Positions 51,055 through 64,000 of a DNA stretch of 64,000 nucleotides are shown piece after piece; within the stretch, counting starts at the first letter, position 1; every line of letters starts with the position of its first letter. The translations under genes were made by a program, and so were the position numbers. Where the stretch lies: positions 5,865,795 through 5,929,794 of the forward strand of contig NC_135205.1 of assembly GCF_050948175.1 (NCBI RefSeq), written 5' to 3'. Source of the stretch: Xylocopa sonorina. Taxonomy: Eukaryota > Arthropoda > Insecta > Hymenoptera > Apidae. Below the pieces are notes generated by a model. The model was not told the DNA's origin and searched no databases. It saw only the letters and a program-made list of their open reading frames with translations.

Positions 51055-52448
51055 GACGGCTGTAAAATTTCGCGCGCAATTTATTCACTCGCCGCCTTTA
51101 TTACGCGATAACGGAACGGCGGACGTATAAAACGAACGTAAAGTCGACGTTAATTACTTGTTGTGTGTGTATGTTATAAATATTCGTCGCGTATTTGTAT
51201 AATTAAAGCGGACAGAGCGCACTTCGCCGGTAAGAAGGCAATTTAATTAATGCGCACCCGTTTGACTGCGAGAGAGGATTAAATTCAAAGTGCCGCGATA
51301 CTTTATCAACTCGGACATCGCAGGGACTCGCGAACACCGAAAATGGCACCGTAAATTTCGTCCCATTAATCGACTTAAGCAAGTTCAGGCGAAGAACAAC
51401 GTAAAAGCCTTCAGCTCCCATTCGAACGCCTATCAGAACTCTGTTGAACAAGTTTTCAAAGATCGTTCGAACGAGTTAGACGCGAAACTCAATTCATATT
51501 AATAAACCCAAGTAACGATAACGAGTAGAATCGAACGTTTCGATTCTGTGGTAGAAAAATCACGAACGATCAGCGAGTTCGTTGCGGCTAGCAGAAACGA
51601 GTCGCCTAGAGGAGACGGCCACGTCGATTAAACGTCCAGCGAACGGCTCACGAAATTTGCACCTTCCACACGGCAGTTTGGTTTAGGGAGATTTAATCCA
51701 GCATGCCTTTTGCGGGTGAGAAATTGACCGAAAATCGGTGGCGGCCGGTTGCGTTTAAGTAGAATAGGTGCTTTGGTCAGGCCGCGGGTATCGATTTAAC
51801 GTTGCGGACGAATAGTTGTTTCTGCCGCGATATCGGTGCGCTTCGTATCGCTGGGAATTAGAACCCTTTATTTGCGAATACGTCGTTAATGGACGCTCGA
51901 TTAATTCGTGTCAGAGGGTTGAAAGCTCAGGATGAATTTTCTGGAAGTACCAAACAATTCTGTGGTTTCTCTTCGAACTCCAAATCACCAAACATTCTCT
52001 CGCTTCGTCATCTTCTTATTTTTAAAGAAACTACGTTCTTGTGCTGATTATTCTACGCATGTAAAACCGTGCTCATCCTTCCTAGCGAGCTCAACGTACG
52101 CGTACCATTAATTTCGAGCGACTCTGCGACGCGCAAGTCCCCCAGTAGCAGACCATGGAATCGCGTTGTTCGAACGGGTCGGATTCGAGGGTAGTCGCGA
52201 GGGATATCAGCCAGAGAACTCTCGCTCGGGTCTCGGCTTTAATTCATAAATTATTCGTCGACTCGATGTCGTCGCCGCCAGTAAATTCTCGCGCGGCAGG
52301 AATTTTTCGCGGTGGAAACTCCGAGGTGGATCGGATTCGAGCGGATCTCAGGGTGTCGGCTGGTAGCCAGCGGCGAGGACGTGGTTCGCCAAAGATGCAT
52401 GAAGCGGTTGTCGCGTGCTAGAAGAGGCTACGAGAGAAGATCGTGCAG

Positions 52449-52467
52449 GAGAGAGAGAGAGAGAGAA
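52449..52467. repeat. (GA)9 microsatellite
   Basis: Uninterrupted GA dinucleotide repeat of about 18 bp. Confidence 0.8.
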
Positions 52468-55400
52468 GTGTGCGCATCGATGGAATTTGAAGATCCAAAG
52501 AAAAGATTTGTGCGAGAGGCAGCTCGAAGGAACTGGCGAGGAATTCTTCTTGGAAATCGAACACGCGAAAGTTCGCTCGGTGAACTATCGACAGGCAAAT
52601 TTATTGGGTTAATAAGCGTGTAATAATGCCGTTCCCATGGAGGTGTTATCGATTTATCGGACGGATCGATGGCTGGTGTAGAAGTGTTCATGGATTCGTT
52701 TCTATCTGTGGGAAAAGGCTAGTTTAAATGTAGGGTAGTTTTTCGATTCTCGTGTAAATGCAGTAATAAACGAGCAATAAATTTATTTAATTCGCAGAAA
52801 TGAATTTCACGATCGTCTGCGAGCCTTAGATGCGGGTAAAAGTAGTTGAAACGAAGCAAGATTCAATCTTCAGGTCTACACGTTCAGGGAGCTAACAAGC
52901 AGAGAAATTTTTTTAATTCCCAGAATGCATCCCACCCTTTTAATTTTAATTTCGATGTAAATTGGAGTCTTTGCGCGAGCTCGTGCAACATCAAAGTGTC
53001 GAGCGCCCTGTACTCGTCGCTAGCGGATTCGACCGCAACAGTTTCTCCCAAGTCTTCGCTCAACCTTCCAGCTTCCGTGCAGTAATTTCTTAACTGCATT
53101 CAATTATTTCACTCGCGAAACCGTTGAGCAGCCCACGAAACGAGTGTTCGTTTTAATTTCGACCTCGAACGGAACACTGGCGTTAAATGAAATGCACGCG
53201 CACGCATCTGAGCGGGAAGAGGGCAAATAACGGCCGAAATAAATTCGCTCGCGTCGTTCCGCGAGGTATCACTGCGTTCCACATTCCCCAGAAAGCGCGA
53301 CAATCGTCGAATACTTTCAGTCAAACAATAGCCGAACTGGGAACGAGCAAGAATCTCGTTCACGTCGCCCAACAACTTCACCAAGGAAGACAATAAGGAC
53401 TTTCACTGTCCCCGCGCGGAATAATAGGCACCGTCGCCTATTTACGAATGAGGAGGACGGAGCGTGCACAAGCTTGCATTATGCACGCGCTAAAAGCTAC
53501 CCCTCCGCTCCGTCGGCCCCGTTCCGTATCGCGATGAATAAATAAGTAACTCTATCCGCTGGAAATTTCTCGGCCGCGTTTATCTTTACACGCGGATAAG
53601 ACGCCACCCACACCCCTGGTAAATATTGACGCGTCGCGTAATTAACCACGCGTCACCGTCTTCGCGACGATGAAGTATTCACGCGTGCCGCTGCTACGCT
53701 TCGAACGTCAGCAGCGTCTGCGTTACGCGAATTTCTACCGAACGTGAGTTACTCGGGGGTGGTTAATGGCGGAAGATAATCGTGCTGCAGGTGATGCGAG
53801 TCGCTGCTAGTATACATTTCGAAAGACGTCTCTCGAAACATTGCCAACTCGCGCATACTTTATATTTTAAAGTTTCCTGTCTCCCCTGACTGGTATCGTT
53901 ATCGCGACTGAAATTGCGACAAACTTCTTAGCACCTCCTCTCGCATTGGATAAAGACGTATCGTATATAATAGACAATAGTGTTTCCTGACTGAGTTATC
54001 CTTTGGTATTTGTTTAGAGAACGATAAAGTTGTCAATGAAAGAAAAAAAAAAAAAATCTGCAACGATTCACGAAAAGGAAGAACGTAATAAAAATTCCGA
54101 GCGCCATGGTAGAATTACGAAATCGTGTTGCGCCGATAAATATCGACGCTGGGAGTCACCGCAGCCTCCAAATACGTGTTTTTACCAAAATACCGAACCG
54201 CCATCGCCCAAAAGACTATTATCGGATCAGAGGACAAACGATCGAATCGCGGGGCTGCTTTTCGCGTTTCCATCGATACACTCATCTCTTTGTTTCCGCG
54301 GTAAACGATCGTTCAAACGTCCGATGGAATCGTTCGCGTACGCTGGATTCCGGTTCGCAGCGCGGTGTAATTTCATTTCGCAAGGGTTGATCGCGCCGGG
54401 ACGCACACGTCCGTCGACAAACAGCGACAGACGCAGCTGCGTGCACGGAATGCCATCGTGACGTGGAAACGCAAGCGACGCAGGAGCGCAACGGCGGTGG
54501 CGGTGGCCGTAAAAGTCCTTCGACGCCGACAGAGGATGTGTTAGGGGTGGCGCAAGAACCGTCTCTCCGCGCGGTACCAATCAAACTTTCAACGAGACGC
54601 GTTGCCCCTCGCGTTTGGATTGAAAGAAAACAGCGGGGCAGGGTTGGAGGGGCAATTCACTGGCTTCGTCCACGGTCGCGTTCCACGTACGCCATAAACC
54701 AGAGTATTTCCTGTCAACCAATGGGAGAGAAAAAAATGAATCCTCGGTCGACTCGTTTCACGCTCGGTGCCGGCCTTTTTGCGTCTGGATGTTCGCGAAA
54801 TTGCCTTCATGCATGAACCACCGGAGTCCCAAAGGTGCTCTCCACCTTCGCCAACCTCCGTTTCGCTCGTTTCCTTTCCTACCCGTTCCTCCATTTCCGT
54901 GTGTTCTTCCCTCGCTCCGGAGCCTGACCTTCTTTCAGTTCCTCCGCCTCCGCGCCGCCTTTCTCGCGCTCTCTTCGACCACCTTCCGGTTATTCTCCCT
55001 ACCCATTTGCGCGGTTTGTCCCCATCTACGCCGTTTGTCTCTGTTATTCTCACGGTTACGCGGCTCGATCCTTCCGTGGATTACGTTAAACTTTGTTCTA
55101 GGAAAATGAAACGGGACAACGTTCGAGGGAAATGACAATCGTCCTCCTTGACGATACTCGCGTCGGTCGATGTACAATTCGAACGTTTTCGCGACGATGT
55201 TTATTGCTTATAAAAAGGGAGATTTAAAATCGAGTCTGCGTTTTGAGAGCAGCCAAGTTCATTTTTTCTACTTCTCTATGGTGATGAAGATTCGGACGGA
55301 AAAATATGTATCTCAATAGTTATCTCATCGACAGTATCGATTATTTTTAGAATTATCTCTTCGACTCTATTTGAATTTCGCGATTCTGGAACTCCACAAA

Positions 55401-58400
55401 CGTAAAGTGTAAAGAGAAACATAGTTTCAATTAATCCTGCAAGAAAATACAATGCCCGGATATAATAGTATCTCGATACGAATTTTTCTCTGATAATTAT
55501 TATACAAATAACCAAGCACACGGTTGAAATTTCATATGAAACGTCGGTGATACACCCGCGATCCTAGATTCCTCTCGTATAAATTATCCTCGACCAGGAC
55601 TATTTCTGTACTCATCACCGTTCTTCCGTTTCACGGTTCCAGGCCGTGTGGAGCGTGGAATTTATGTTCCGCGCGAGCCATCATCCCCTAATAAGCTGCC
55701 TATCGTTTCATCATGTCCGGTTGATTTATAACGGAGGGTAATATTGACATGGTTGCCTCGATCGATCTATGCTTAGATTCCTCCTTCCGCGATACGTTCA
55801 AGTAATCCAGTACGTGATCCATAATGCTGGCGCTTGCATACTGATGAATACCCGCTGTACACCGATACACGTCCTCGTCTACGTGTCCGCGTACGCCAAG
55901 GAGCACGTCTCGGGAGTATCCGCTTTCCAGGAATAATAAATCGCCCGATAAAACTTGGCTGTAATTTGTTACTCGCTAAAAAGTACCTTTAATTAATAGA
56001 CCTCTGGCGTTCCCAGGGAATGGGAACGAAAATTTCGAATCGCTTTTAATCGACGCGCCGCTCTTCGTATCCCCTACTTGGTCCTACGGCTACTTCCGGT
56101 TGTTCGTGCGGGCGAATCGCTTATCTGATCATACGCGCGGGGTTGTTCGACTCGCAGGACGTTTAATCGCGCGGTCTGCCCGGTACCATTTGTCTCGGGA
56201 GATATCATCGTTTCACCATCCATCTCGTGGCGGGCGAGACCACCACCCCCTTTGTCCATTGCTGAATCACTGGCTAATGTCGACGCGTTTGTCTCTTTGG
56301 CTAGCGATAATCGTGCTCGAGTGGTGACTTCATTTGCGACGCGGAAGCTCGGCTCTTACGCGTGCGTACTGTTTGTGAATATTTGCGCTCTCTGCTCGAG
56401 ATTTTGGGAAAGATTGACAGCAGGGATAGAAGTGACAATCGGCGTCGAAGAATGAAATTTGTTAGCAATGTAGACAGTTTTCGAGTGACGATAGATTAAC
56501 GAGGTTGTTGATTAATATTTTTGGTAGTGGATTAATAGCGGAGTAATAGGGAAATTAAAATATCATTACAAGGAAGAAAGGCAACGGCGATTTCACGGTG
56601 CAACGCACTCTTACATTGTGAATAAATAGCGTGGTCATTATTCGGGGCTGGGACAAAGGAGGCTTTAACGGGGCCCTGTTAAATTTCGGTCTAAATTAAC
56701 TATTAAAAGTCAATCTGGGACGATTGGTAACACGTGTGCCAGCATTTCGCCCCTGTAATTATTACGCTGCATGGAATTTAATAATAGAACGCAATTAATT
56801 TTCAATCGGTCCCCTCCGTCGACTTTTCCACGCGCCGCACCTTCAAAACAGCCCATCTATTATAAATGCCAATCGAATAACCGCTAAATATTTTCCATCT
56901 CTTGAATGGAGAGATCCTTTCGTCGAATTTTCGACCCGATATACGCGATAAACGATGATAAAAAAATGAAATAAAATTTCAGAGGACTATGAAATACTTT
57001 TAACGAGGATAATTTGAAATACATGGGTCATTTGTAGCGAATCAATAAGTAGCAGCGGAAGCATGCACAGTGAAAAATGGCCTCCGTTCGGGAGACATAA
57101 TTAATCTTCGTTCGAGGCAATAATTGACTGGTGGAACAACCGTGGGAAACAACGTCCCGTTTCGATTGTGATATATCGACGAAACGGGCACGAGATACGT
57201 TAATAACGCGCAATCGAGGCGGTGCATCCTTTATCCGCGAAACCACTACGCCTTGAATCGCTGAAATCGTCCACGGCGTTGCGATCCGCGCTAAAACGAA
57301 CAATCTGCCAACGAAACAGCCAAACCGGATCCCTCGTCTCGCGTAGCGCGAAGAATTTTTGTGGAACGCGACGATTCGACGCGAGGAACCGTTCGAGAAT
57401 TTGCTTTCGGGAGGATACGGCTCTTTGCGAGCGGAACGAAGAGTTTGCTGGAGTGCTTCGAATTCTTCTCCAATTTCCGCGAAAGGGAAAGAAGAATCGC
57501 GTTTAAATTTCGCCGGCGAATTCGTTCGTTCGTTCGTTTCGTTCTTTAATTTACGTGATACAATTTCCACGGTTTTCAATGTAGAGACTCATCGTTGGCA
57601 CAGGATCCAAGACTATCAAAAATACATAGCATACAGAAGTTGTGTAATGGAAACATTAATCCACGTCATTATGGTAATTGCACAATGTATCAGTAAAGTT
57701 AATTTTTTACAATGTACACTCCAGTACGACCAATGTACCTTCGTAATTCTCGCGATAGAAACTGATCGCAGAGACGATTAACAAACCTCAGGAATCGAAA
57801 CTGCCATTTAAAAACTCAGCATCCGAGGAAGCACGAAATTTTCGCGGTGGATCGCTTTATGAAGATCGAGCGGACGAAGGGGTGAAAAAGAGGGCTAGCC
57901 GGTAGAATGTGGTCACGGTTAATGGCGCCGCTTTTAACCGAAAAATTTGCCAGCAGCCTAGACAAAGGGATTTCAACCGAGCGTGTAACGAGTTTGTTGC
58001 ACTACGCGCGTTAGTTTAACGAAGTTTCCATCGCCACCCTTTGCGCCCTGTGTCTGGCACGCGTGTGCGTTCTTCACGCGCGGCCATCCATCCGCTTCCG
58101 CTGGCAGCCGCTAACTTCCGTTAAACTACCCCATAACGCTCTGATGTTTCCTCGATCGGCCAATAAAAGTATGTTTACACGTCAACGATGACTCGCGCGG
58201 ACCTTCGATAAAAAAAAAGTGGGCTCGACTTTACAACAGGCAGGCTTTCATTGATTTTATCGTGGCAGGAAATCCGTGAAAGTGGTCCACGTTGCAAACT
58301 GGATTTTCCCTCGTAACCAGAGGAATTTATCCCCGTGGGCCGAGAACGCCCGCCAGCTGGAATAAGATCTTTCGACGCGACCCTCGGACACCCTTCCAGC

Positions 58401-58812
58401 GACCAGCCAATATATTTCCCTTTTTCCTACGGCTTCTTAAGGAACACGTTACGCCACGATATCGATTCACACGGCCGTAGCCAGGGGATGGGGGATGGAA
58501 TCTTTCAGATCAACGGTGATCTCGCTGATGATAGGATCGTGGAATCTTCTCGAGGGGTTAAGGGAACGGTTGATTACTGCGCGAGCCTTGGAAGATGGCT
58601 ACGGAGATGATACCAGCCGTGTGGTTCCGGTTGCGAAATCTGAGACATCGCGATACGCTTTGAAGTTCGTTGCATCAGCTGTGCTGTGCGATCTAAGCCC
58701 TGGATATTATCGACAGCGACGCTGCGTATATTATATAGTCTATATTTAATGTCTACATAGACTGTTATCTATTTTAATAATGTTATTAACGTCTGTATTA
58801 GATGGTAATTTC

Positions 58813-58866
58813 AGATAGGATATAGAGTAGGTATAGGTAGAGTAGATATAGGTAGATCAGATAGGA
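58813..58866. repeat. Imperfect (GTATAG / GATAGG) repeat
   Basis: About 54 bp made of GATAGG, TATAGAG, TAGGTATAGG and TAGATATAGG strings with a period of roughly 6 bp. It is not the TTAGG insect telomere unit. Confidence 0.65.
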
Positions 58867-61800
58867 AAAAGAGTAATTGTTAGATTAATTCATTTCGATA
58901 ATGGTACGACGTTGATGGTTTCTTGATCAGTACCTCCGACACGTCCATAAACGCCATTAATTCAACGTTCGTCGAAGCGGATCACCAATGGGGGCGGGCA
59001 GAATGTAACTGGAAATAGAAACGAGCGGACGAACTGTCCCGTTGGTTCTTAAGCCATCCGGAACAGATGTTCGGAACGATGCAGGAGAGTATGGGAGCAA
59101 ACAGCCAGGAAAGGTCGCTTCTCCCGCAGAGTTTCAGCCAGGACACGGTCCAAGGACGCGGAAGCACGTCTTTTACGGCGGAAACCTAGTGCATTGGACA
59201 CGTCCCCTGCGAACGTGGCGTTTATGTGATCGATCATGCGACGCTTCGATACTTTATCTCGTTGTCGATCATTCGAAGACACTTTCGGATATTCTCTCTT
59301 CCTTTTCTTTCGTTCGCGCGGTATCGAAGACGTTTATGAAATTTTATTCTATTAATTGCAAGGAGAAGAAGTTAATTTTATTTTACACGGATCAACATTG
59401 ATTCGATGACATTTGGAAAATTTATGATTTTATAGGATTTATTCGCATGATAACGAAGCAAAGGAGAAGGTTTCGCGCGGTTTCGAGCGCGAATGGCGAG
59501 GATGAGAAGATAACAGGTACTTGATACATCGGCTGGAATTGATCCCTGGCTCGCGTCATGGTGTTTGCTAAAAATTTTATTCCCCGTCGACGTCGATACG
59601 ACGGTGTCACTCGGATCAGTAAATGCTAGGCGAGAGATTGATACGACGTCGAAAGATATTGATTTGTCGTGCGAATAAACTGGATCCGACGAGCGATGTC
59701 GTTCCTCGCGGATGATATTTTTACCTCGTGCTTTCGAGAATTCTTGAACGTCGCGCCGGTGTCGATCCTGGTATATTTTTCGACTTTCCATTCAAGGTTC
59801 GCTTCCGATACAAGCGTCATCCAGATCGACGCAACGATAGTAGCGAAAGTTATTTAAAGTATTCTCGAGTTACTGCAATGTCAAAGATTTTACAATACTC
59901 TTAGTAGAATCAATTATTTAACCACTTATAATTACACGAATTGCAAGTGGACATTATTTCGAATACTGACACCAGTACTATAGTTACATAATAATAACTG
60001 AAACTATTGGAGTCTTCAAATATTATAATCTCCTTTATCGCTAAAGTGTTTTTCACCAAAGAGATATTCGCGTTTCATAAAACAACTTTTCCTAACACAG
60101 GAAACTTCCATCGCGCGGGCATCCCATCTCTCGCCACGTCTTCTCGACTTCCGGCGTAGCGTGAGCTCGTCCAATTCCCGTCAGGGCGTCCACCGTTGGA
60201 CGGTAAACCGCCCGGAAGCCCTTCAATTATCTCGCACTCTTACGTGATCGCGGTGTTTCCTTAATTAACCACGGTAAACGAGGAACGGGCTTACCCGGGA
60301 GCAAAAGGGCGTCGTGGTTGGGTCACGTTGCGCGCCCCTACGGGAACCGTGAGGTGGGGGATGCGAGCGCACCCACTGCGATCGTGCAACTGGCCAGGAT
60401 TGCGAGAAACGGCTCAGAGAAACGTGAATCGAACTGGATTTTGAACTGTACTCATATCTTTATCTACGAGTATTTTAAACGAACATAAAGGATTTTATAT
60501 AAATAATTTAACTGTACGTACAATTAGAATGAGACTGATGTAACAGACTGATCGCAGCTAGAAATATTCAGCTGACTGCGAAACAGTTGGTATCGACTTT
60601 CAGCCTTCCACGGGGATGTAATGCACCGTGTAAAGAGGAGAATTCCAGGGCGAGGGAAAGAAACGGGGTAGATTCAGAGATATAGAGACCGAGATCCGGG
60701 GAGGGTTGCAGCCGCTCTCCAGGTGAATGCTGAATACATTACACGGTAATGCAGTTCGCACATAAATTAACATACGTCAACCGTGAAGTCGCCGCCGCCC
60801 CGCGAAAGCTCCTTAAAGTTTCAATGGACCGAAAACTTCCCGATGAAATGAAAATTTCCCGCGAGCCCTACCCAACCGCCCCTCCCATCCAGCAGTCGCG
60901 CGACGCCTCCCCGTTCTTGCCGCAGTCTCTTGGGTTATTACGGGTTGATTAAAGTACAGCTTGGAAAGATCGGGCTTATTTGCATATGCTCGATCGGCTC
61001 CGCCGTTTGAATCGCATGAAAAAGTTCGACACGCCAGATTCCACGCGGGTTCCTCTGCCAGCGGTGGCGGAAAAAAAATCGTGCTTGAAAATGGGGAACG
61101 GGGTTGAAAATGTGTACCACGTATTTTGAAAGGAACCTTCCTTTTTTTTACTTTATATGTAACAACGGTTGGAGATTTTAATTAATTCGTTAAATAAAAA
61201 TATATGCTTCGAGAATATAAAGATGTATTTTACTGGATGTGTACGGCTGGTAAAAAATTGTTTGTAAAGGAGCAAGACGAACGAAAATAATGATACAAGA
61301 CCGTTGAATATGGAGGCTACGTCGTCGTGGAGAAACAGGTGGATCGTAAACTTCACGCTCGTCTTAACGTCAATATTCGTCCTGGATCATGGCATGATAA
61401 TGCGGGTGTAAAAAGCAGCGAGAAGCTACGAGTGGGCTCTCGTAACGAACACTCGTCGCTGCGTCGAGAACGTGAATCGTTAAAAATCGTCACTGTCACA
61501 GCTCGCGCAGCCAACATTTTTACCGAGTGCCGAAAAAACGACGTCGTTGTAACCTCGTCGGATTTTTATGTCGAAAATACCTGCAAGGAGAACGTTTTCT
61601 GCAAACATCGAACCACACCTCGAAAAAGAGACATTTGTAGATAGTACACAGTATTCTTCTATAAAAAAAATAGTATATTTCTAACGCTACGGTGTTACTC
61701 CACTCTTTTCTATATCTTTTCTTAATCTCTCTCTGGTCCTTCTGTCTACGCTTTTTAACTATATCTTCACCAGTAGACGTTGACCTTTTTGGACCAATTG

Positions 61801-63526
61801 GTTGTTCTCAAAACACTTACTACCTCATCCTAGCTCTTTGACGATGACCAAGTTTTATGGTACTATCTTCTTCCAGACCCCAACTGGGTTCCTTTCCAGC
61901 AGGTCGAGTACGTACCATAAAACCCGTCACCGTCCCAATCGACACGGCTTTCTAACAAGTGGGCCCTAAAATCCCTCATATTTCTGTCTTTCTACTAACA
62001 CATTCGTCATTAAAAATCCAACCAGTGAAACAGCCTACGAAACACTTTCCAACGACCACAAGAGAGCACCAACGTTACACCTTCAAGTGTCCATCAGCTG
62101 ACCGCCTCGACTCGATCGATCCACCCCCAAGATCGACGACGTTGTCGACCCTTCGACGGTGCATCGCGACGCGAGTGGCGCATTGTATCGATTCTCAGAG
62201 TCGGACAAGAGCCACAGGGTGGCTGTACACGCGTTAAGCCGTTATGTTACGTTTATGGGTATTTGACATTGATTTCGATTCTGGGGAATTAGATTAACAG
62301 AGAGGATCGTGAGAAGCACGGGCAGGGTCCGACCCTCGCGAGCTCCATTCGAGGCTGGCTACGTCCGACGTATATCCGTCGGCTACAGGCGACCAGCTCG
62401 TCAAATATTTACCAGACGCTAAGGACGCGAAGTTTACGTTCCACCTGTTACAGTCGCACTCACCTTCGTCGTCGTATCCCCGCGATAAAGCGACTCGATT
62501 CGAGAATCGCGAGCGGTGATCGTGGTCGAGGGTGGTGCGGACGGGCGGAGGAGAAATTATGCCGAGGGAAGAAACAGATTTGAGTGCACCGAGTTGTCGC
62601 TGGAAAATCGGAAGTGTTTGACGCTGGGACGAGATTGGGAACGATAGAATTGGGTAATGGAGATGGTGGGATGAAGGACACTAGAGTTGTAGGTGTTCGA
62701 TTGAAAGGAATTTCGAGGAGAAGCGGTCGGTGGACTTAGAATTCGAGGGGTTGAAACGAGGACTCTTAGGAAGCGGAATTTGTCTCTGTGGTTGGGTCGG
62801 ATATTATATTTTGGAAATGTCTGGTGTCGAGCGGTTTTTGTTGTGGAAAATTGAAACGTTCACGGGCTTGATTTGATACTGTACTTCCACTCGATTCAAA
62901 TGGGTCGGTAAATTTTACATTTTTCGTTCCGGTGTTCCTTAAAAGTGATTATTCAATCAATCGAAGCCCATTGCCCGGCGTTTGTATAGGTTCGATTTCC
63001 AGAAGTATGAAATTGCACACAATAATCGTGCTGTTACGCGATATCACGCTGATTAAAGTCTCAATTAACAATGCCGCCAGATAGGATCCCTTTGAATGCG
63101 ACAGCTTTAATGCACGGGGCTAATATCGAAACGGTCGATACCGTACGCGCGTGTAAACAGCGCGCGCCTTGCTGGAAACAATAAAATCATAATTTTATAA
63201 AACAGCTTTGCATTTCGAACAGGCTCGAATGAAGAGCTACGGCTGTTGATAAACGAATGGTATTCCAGGGTTTCAATTAAATTTAATTGAACGCGCGTAT
63301 CGGGGAATGCGTGCGGAAAAAAGTTCAAACCGGTACCATTTCCGATGGCTACTCAAATTCCATGAATCGCTAGAAGAATTCGAAAGGGTTTTTTTATTTG
63401 GTAAAATTCGCGAATCTTTAAATAAAAAAAAAAAATGTCTACTGTGCGCCATTCTTCGAAATATTTGAAGCTCGAACTCAACGTAGTGCTATCATACATA
63501 AAAGCCATCTAGGTCATCCCTTTTAA

Positions 63527-64000
63527 CCCCGTAAACATTTTATTTCCATCGCTACGGCAAAAGCCATTCCCATTTTCATTTTTACCCCTCGAAACCTCCA
63601 TTTTCGAATCTCTTTGCTTTTTAAATACAGAGGAACCTGGAAAGCTCTATTAAAACAATACATTATCAGATTAGCAAATGGAGAGCGGAAAGTGCAAATA
63701 ATTTCGTGTGCAAAATCTTTGCGAACCTTAGGATCACATTTAATTCCTTGTGTAACTACAAAAGAAAAAATAATATCTCTCTTCCAATCATATGGAAAAC
63801 TTGAAGGGTCCAACATCAAGCTTGATCCATCGTCTGAAAGGTTCCTCCAAAATGGCTGTCCAGTACCAGTCAGTCTAACTGATAAGATCGTTTTCCAGGC
63901 GAACGATCAAGCGGTGGCCATGCGCTCGGCATTCAATTACAATATGCGCATGGTGTGTCCGCCATTAACGCGATGGTTAGGCTTTGTCGTGGCTCCAGGA
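63527..64000 (+). CDS. Possible coding exon running off the right edge
   Basis: After a TAA at 63524-63526 the forward frame stays open for 158 codons to the window end. The last 34 codons read as an ordinary protein (AMRSAFNYNMRMVCPPLTRW, then LGFVVAPG). A good 3' splice site lies inside: CTAAC at 63875-63879 as branch point, then TTTTCCAG ending at 63898, after which an exon would start in phase 0 in the same frame. A second acceptor-like TTTTTAAATACAG ends near 63630. So the exon could begin at 63527 or earlier, near 63631, or at 63899; I favour 63899. No family is recognised, and the missing right part prevents a firmer call. A competing 98-residue minus frame (63523-63819) looks less likely. 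Confidence 0.3.

Larger units (their letters stand above)
51055..63500. other. Gene-free stretch
   Basis: No supportable gene. Forward frames at 54030-54461 and 57359-57781 (about 140 codons) and reverse frames at 54589-55053 and 57028-57579 have no recognised domain. A minus-strand donor-like AAGGTGAGT ends a 73-codon open frame at 62464, a match expected about twice by chance in this length. Segments 59850-60060 and 55300-55520 are AT-rich. Confidence 0.45.

Noticed and set aside
62455..62681. Minus-strand exon ending at AAGGTGAGT (62464)
   Set aside because: Donors of this strength are expected about twice by chance. The upstream frame starts at GTG, with no ATG, and shows no domain.

Overview
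This is eukaryotic nuclear DNA, most likely from an insect. The moderate AT content, many undepleted CpG steps (TCGCGA and GCGCG strings are frequent), long stretches without genes and scattered short microsatellites suit a hymenopteran, perhaps a bee. That placement is an inference from composition only. I find no complete protein-coding gene, no tRNA and no rRNA. Open frames in the GC-rich stretches run up to about 235 codons, close to what chance gives in 64 kb, and none carries a domain I recognise. Most of the window is best read as intergenic or intronic sequence.

Left end (1 to about 4,235): a tandem family of roughly 1.6-kb repeats. Copy 1 (1-1636) and copy 2 (1637 to about 3152) lie head to tail. 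A degenerate fragment of a third copy sits at about 4083-4235. The units share a nearly identical core of about 250 bp, an array of 11-bp units, a 12-bp CG-rich palindrome and an 8-bp hairpin whose two arms have changed together between copies. The 3' end of copy 2 is replaced by a minisatellite of forty 10-bp units (3241-3640).

Middle: a 231-bp tandem duplication at 7437-7898 and a weak candidate for a first exon near 12,136, then a long tract with nothing supportable. At 33,597-34,330 on the minus strand is the most interesting object in the window: two hammerhead-ribozyme motifs 629 bp apart. One (33597-33665) has a complete canonical core. The other (34221-34296) has the same architecture with one damaged core base. 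In both, the loops of stems I and II can form a 10-bp pairing, and that pairing is preserved between the copies by two compensatory changes. A TATA-like box lies just upstream of the outer ribozyme, and a protein-like frame (79 codons) ends just before the inner one. The layout resembles a small ribozyme-bearing retroelement (retrozyme, Penelope-like terminal repeat or TRIM-like), now decayed.

Right half: a possible decayed coding fragment at 40.3-40.6 kb, a 1.1-kb pyrimidine-rich block at 42.6-43.7 kb, several microsatellites, and at the far right edge an open frame of at least 158 codons (63527-64000) that leaves the window. It contains a good 3' splice site, so it may be the edge of a real exon.
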